From Aphelocoma coerulescens (taxonomy: Eukaryota > Chordata > Aves > Passeriformes > Corvidae): a stretch of DNA of 64,000 bases. Within the stretch, counting starts at the first letter, position 1; each line of letters begins with the position of its first letter. Positions 60,180 to 64,000 of the stretch are shown here, in pieces. The position numbers were made by a program, and so were the translations under genes. The stretch covers positions 1,172,001 through 1,236,000 of the forward strand of contig NW_027184065.1 in assembly GCF_041296385.1 (NCBI RefSeq). Direction: 5' to 3'. The notes under the pieces are model-generated. The model was given only the letters and a program-made list of their open reading frames with translations. It was not told the DNA's origin and did no database searches.

Positions 60180-62390
60180 TTTGGGCTTCTTCCCTTGAGC
60201 TCTGCAGCTGGCTGTCCCAGCCCAGCGCACCATGTGCCACCTGCTCTCCTCAGGGCTCTGCCTGCACACAGCCCCAGGAGAAGTTTTCCTGTTTGCAAGG
60301 AAAGAATGGAAAAGCCGGAGCAGGTTTCCCAAACAACAAACCCCACTCAGGAGCCACATGCTCAGTACAGGCTGCCGGGAACGATGTCCCCTTTCTACAA
60401 GGGTCAGGGTGAGCAGAATTCTCTGGGAGCAGAATTCTCGGAGTCTTTCCACTGAATTCTCTGTCCCTGTGTCTTGGGGTGACTTTATCATGTGTATCCC
60501 CTATCGCTGCTCTATGCCCAGAAGTGAACTTTGTGCATTTCTGTGCCTTTCAACTGAGCCTGAGAGGGGGGAGAGGAAAAAAAAACCGGACAAACTTCTC
60601 AGAGCGTTTGTTCAAGGACACACATACACACTCCTCTGCATCCTGCTTGCAGCAAGAGCAGAGGAAGCAACTTTGTTTCTTTTTAGCCAGTTTTCAGCTC
60701 CTTTTCTCTGGGGGGAGATGGAGAGTTGAACTTTGTTTTCCTGGGACTTTGGGGTTTTTTTTCCCTTCTTCTCTTCTTGACTCTTTCAACATCAGACCAC
60801 ATTGGGAGAATTTTCTCCCGAGGTGGGGGCCCTGAATGTGGGCCCATGAGCCAGCTGCAAGGAGGAGGAGAGAGACTACACCTCCGGAAGTGTTGGGGTT
60901 CCTCCCCCCTGCCATGAGGTCATGGGAGAGGGGACCCTGGGGTAGAGGCATGGCCTGGGCACGGGGTCTCCCTGCTCCCTGCTCACATGTGCCCTAATCC
61001 TGTTCAGCACTGCTTATTTTGTGTTGCCCTGTGCCAGGAGGGCCCTGGTTGTGCCGTGATTGCTCAGTTCTTTGGCAGTGCCCCGCCCATGTGGCTGGAG
61101 AAGAAAGAGCTCTGAAACTTCTCTCATGAATGGCTCCCTATTTCTTTGCACGGGCCTCGCTGTCTATGGATGTTTCAGGAGACCCCATCGAAACACGGAA
61201 GGACTCTCAAATTATCCCAGCTTTCTCTGCACAGCGAGAGCTTTTAATATTTAGCATTGTTCTCCTTTTCCTGGGTGTTTGTTAAAAAATGGTTTTTATC
61301 TCTTTCACTTTCTTCCCAGGAAAATTCTTTTTTCCCGAAGCTGGTGGGGGAGGGCTGGGTGTAACCTGCCTTCTATCAGAGGATATTTTCCTCCACATTT
61401 GTCAAAACCGGCACAGCCTGTCCTTTCCTGGGTCTCTGTTGCAGATGGAAGCTGCTGGTGCCATTCTCAGCTTGAAGCCCTCTTTTGATGCAAGCAGATG
61501 TTGCCAGGTGTGTTCAGCAGCTGTTGCTCAATGCTTATGCCAAGCTATTGTGTTCCTCATGGAACCAAGGAGCCATTGTGACACTGCAGGGGCTGATGGC
61601 ATCAAGGAGGCAATTGTGACAGTACAGAACCTCCTAGAAACAAGGCTCCATTGTGACACCGTGGGGAATCATGGAATCACGGAGCCCATTGTGACACGGC
61701 CAGGCCGCATGGAACCAATGGTCCATGGTAACACGGCGGATTCAAGAAGAGCACGGTGACACCACGCAACATCATGGAACCATAGGTCCATTGTGACACA
61801 GCGGGGCCTCATGGAAACAAGGGGACCATTGTGGCAAAGCAGGGCCTAATGGAAGCATGGAGAGCATTGTGACATTGTGGGGAATCATGGAAGCATGGAG
61901 AGCATTGTGACACTAAGGAAACTCCTGGAACCAAGATGACCACTGGCACATAATGGAACCTCATGGAAGCAAGCCTCCATGATGACTTTGGAGGGCCTCG
62001 GGGACCACAGGACCCATTGTGACACAGCAGGACCTGGTGGAACCAAGGAGCCTTTGTGATGCTCCAGATCCACATGGAAGCCAGGGTGCACTGAGACACA
62101 GCGGGGCCTTGTTGGAACCAAAGACACCTCTGCAAAAAGCAGGCTAGCTCATAGAAGCAAGGAGTCCATTGTTACAACATCAAACCTATGGAAGCAAGGG
62201 ACCATTGTGACACTGCGGGGCCTCATGGAACCAATTGTCCATGATGACAGTGCGGATCAAAGGAGACCATGGTGACACTGCGGAACCCGATGGAACCAAG
62301 GAGCCATTGTGACACAGTGGGGCCTCATGGAATCAAGGAGACCATTGTGACCCAGGTGTTGCATGTGAAGGCAAGGAGCCATTGTGACAC
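60180..62390 (+). repeat. unit 28 (family II, type b), 2211 bp
   Basis: Minisatellite 61558-62390. Same type as units 24 and 26. A second b unit follows it, so the regular a/b alternation ends here. Confidence 0.95.
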
Positions 62391-64000
62391 TTTGGGCTTC
62401 TTCCCTTGAGCTCTGCAGCTGGCTGTCCCAGCCCAGCGCACCATGTGCCACCTGCTCTCCTCAGGGCTCTGCCTGCACACAGCCCCAGGAGAAGTTTTCC
62501 TGTTTGCAAGGAAAGAATGGAAAAGCCGGAGCAGGTTTCCCAAACAACAAACCCCACTCAGGAGCCACATGCTCAGTACAGGCTGCCGGGAACGATGTCC
62601 CCTTTCTACAAGGGTCAGGGTGAGCAGAATTCTCTGGGAGCAGAATTCTCGGAGTCTTTCCACTGAATTCTCTGTCCCTGTGTCTTGGGGTGACTTTATC
62701 ATGTGTATCCCCTATTGCTGCTCTATGCCCAGAAGTGAACTTTGTGCATTTCTGTGCCTTTCAACTGAGCCTGAGAGGGGGGAGAGGAAAAAAAAACCGG
62801 ACAAACTTCTCAGAGCGTTTGTTCAAGGACACACATACACACTCCTCTGCATCCTGCTTGCAGCAAGAGCGGAGGAAGCAACTTTGTTTCTTTTTAGCCA
62901 GTTTTCAGCTCCTTTTCTCTGGGGGGAGATGGAGAGTTGAACTTTGTTTTCCTGGGACTTTGGGGTTTTTTTTCCCTTCTTCTCTTCTTGACTCTTTCAA
63001 CATCAGACCACATTGGGAGAATTTTCTACTGAGGTGGGGGCCCTGAATGTGGGCCCATGAGCCAGCTGCAAGGAGGAGGAGAGAGACTACACCTCCGGAA
63101 GTGTTGGGGTTCCTCCCCCCTGCCATGAGGTCATGGGAGAGGGGACCCTGGGGTAGAGGCATGGCCTGGGCACGGGGTCTCCCTGCTCCCTGCTCACATG
63201 TGCCCTAATCCTGTTCAGCACTGCTTATTTTGTGTTGCCCTGTGCCAGGAGGGCCCTGGTTGTGCCGTGACTGCTCAGTTCTTTGGCAGTGCCCCGCCCA
63301 TGTGGCTGGAGAAGAAAGAGCTCTGAAACTTCTCTCATGAATGGCTCCCTATTTCTTTGCACGGGCCTCGCTGTCTATGGATGTTTCAGGAGACCCCACC
63401 GAAACACGGAAGGACTCTCAAATTATCCCAGCTTTCTCTGCACAGCGAGAGCTTTTAATATTTAGCATTGTTCTCCTTTTCCTGGGTGTTTGTTAAAAAA
63501 TGGTTTTTATCTCTTTCACTTTCTTCCCAGGAAAATTCTTTTTTCCCGAAGCTGGTGGGGGAGGGCTGGGTGTAACCTGCCTTCTATCAGAGGATATTTT
63601 CCTCCACATTTGTCCAAACCGGCACAGCCTGTCCTTTCCTGGGTCTCTGTTGCAGATGGAAGCTGCTGGTGCCATTCTCAGCTTGAAGCCCTCTTTTGAT
63701 GCAAGCAGATGTTGCCAGGTGTGTTCAGCAGCTGTTGCTCAATGCTTATGCCAAGCTATTGTGTTCCTCATGGAACCAAGGAGCCATTGTGACACTGCAG
63801 GGGCTGATGGCATCAAGGAGGCAATTGTGACAGTACAGAACCTCCTAGAAACAAGGCTCCATTGTGACACCGTGGGGAATCATGGAATCACGGAGCCCAT
63901 TGTGACACGGCCAGGCCGCATGGAACCAATGGTCCATGGTAACACGGCGGATTCAAGAAGAGCACGGTGACACCACGCAACATCATGGAACCATAGGTCC
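62391..64000 (+). repeat. unit 29, partial (family II, type b), 1610 bp
   Basis: The complex part is complete and the minisatellite starts at 63769 before the window ends. The front has TTTGCAAGG and TTTCCCAAAC (type b). AGAGCGGAGG at about 62869 resembles type a units 21, 25 and 27. TTCTACTGAGG and GTCCAAACCGG match unit 22. The unit is a mosaic of a and b bases and breaks the dimer register. Confidence 0.95.

Larger units (their letters stand above)
44771..62390 (+). repeat. 4405-bp higher-order dimer, four copies (units 21-28)
   Basis: Unit lengths alternate 2194, 2211, 2194, 2211, 2194, 2211, 2194, 2211, so the sequence is periodic at 4405 bp. The short member (type a) reads CCTCCAAATTTG, then CCTTTCCAATGG with 18 bp missing, and has TTAAAAAAATAG. 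The long member (type b) reads CCTCCACATTTG, keeps GGGTCTCTGTTGCAG, and has TTAAAAAATGG. The dimers starting at 44771, 49176, 53581 and 57986 differ at only scattered bases. The third and fourth dimers look nearly identical. One difference I can place is G at 55194 against C at 59599. Confidence 0.93.
1..64000 (+). repeat. macrosatellite array, about 2.2-kb unit, about 29 unit equivalents
   Basis: Every landmark in the window recurs at intervals of 2152 to 2218 bp in the same orientation. The spacing was measured with the ATG in the word CCATGTGCC about 52 bp into each unit. It lies at 563, 2779, 4996, 7212, 9428 and so on to 62443. It is mutated to CCATATGCC in one unit, at 44823. The array starts inside a unit and ends inside a unit, with no inverted copy, insertion or single-copy island. 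I set the unit boundary at the word TTTGGGCTTC, where the minisatellite ends and complex sequence begins. What is seen is the periodicity. That this is a eukaryotic macrosatellite, comparable in scale to mammalian DXZ4 or D4Z4, is inference, and no homology to those is claimed. Confidence 0.98.
38510..64000 (+). repeat. Domain II: family II monomers (with one family I monomer at unit 19)
   Basis: Family II is recognised by GAGAGGGGGGAGAGG followed by nine A, GGACAAACTTC, TTTTTAGCC, GGGGGGAGATGG, ACTGCTTATT, ACACCTCCGG, TGCACAGCGAGAGC, TTTGGAGGGCCTCGG, GATGCTCCAG and CCCGATGGAACC. From unit 21 all copies also share a net 3-bp loss near 45005 relative to family I (GAGCAGAATTCTCTGG in place of the longer family I form). 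Unit 19 (about 40500-42556) and the front of unit 20 revert to family I through a tandem duplication described separately. Confidence 0.9.

Overview
The window is one uninterrupted tandem array. A unit of about 2.2 kb repeats head to tail from base 1 to base 64000: the tail of one unit (1-510), 28 complete units (511-62390) and the first 1610 bases of another. The array runs off both ends, so no flanking single-copy DNA is seen. I find no convincing protein-coding gene, tRNA, rRNA, CRISPR array, integrase, transposase or reverse transcriptase. The organisation (kilobase-scale unit, many near-identical copies, low CpG, splice-acceptor-like pyrimidine tracts) fits a eukaryotic, most likely vertebrate, macrosatellite. 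A bird is my weak guess from general sequence character, and nothing in the window proves it.

Each unit has two parts. The 5' part, about 1.36-1.38 kb, is complex, non-repetitive sequence. The 3' part is a degenerate minisatellite of about 23 copies of a roughly 37-bp motif built around ATGGAACCAAGG and CCATTGTGACAC. The minisatellite is exactly 833 bp in 27 of the 28 complete units. The exception (unit 16) lost 65 bp between two copies of the 10-mer ATGGAACCAA.

Layout: (1) Domain I, units 1-17, about 511-38500, family I monomers of 2216 or 2217 bp. Two main subtypes, A and B, alternate as an irregular dimer of about 4433 bp with phase slips near units 3/4, 12-14 and 15/16. (2) A transition, units 17-21, about 36050-44900. 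Unit 18 switches from family I to family II inside the monomer near 38372-38518. A block of 4431 bp containing that switch is tandemly duplicated, which puts a family I monomer (unit 19) between family II sequence. (3) Domain II, units 21-29, about 44771-64000. Family II forms a very regular dimer of 2194 + 2211 = 4405 bp, four times in a row, until units 28 and 29 are both of the 2211-bp type.

Open reading frames recur at the same place in each unit, but they are broken in individual copies by a nonsense change, a frameshift, start loss and a fusion by one extra A. Most differences between copies change the residue. I therefore read them as chance ORFs in non-coding DNA. The main interest is the array's structure: a nested repeat of fixed length, two families with an internal switch, a higher-order dimer, and variants shared between distant units that point to unequal exchange or gene conversion.
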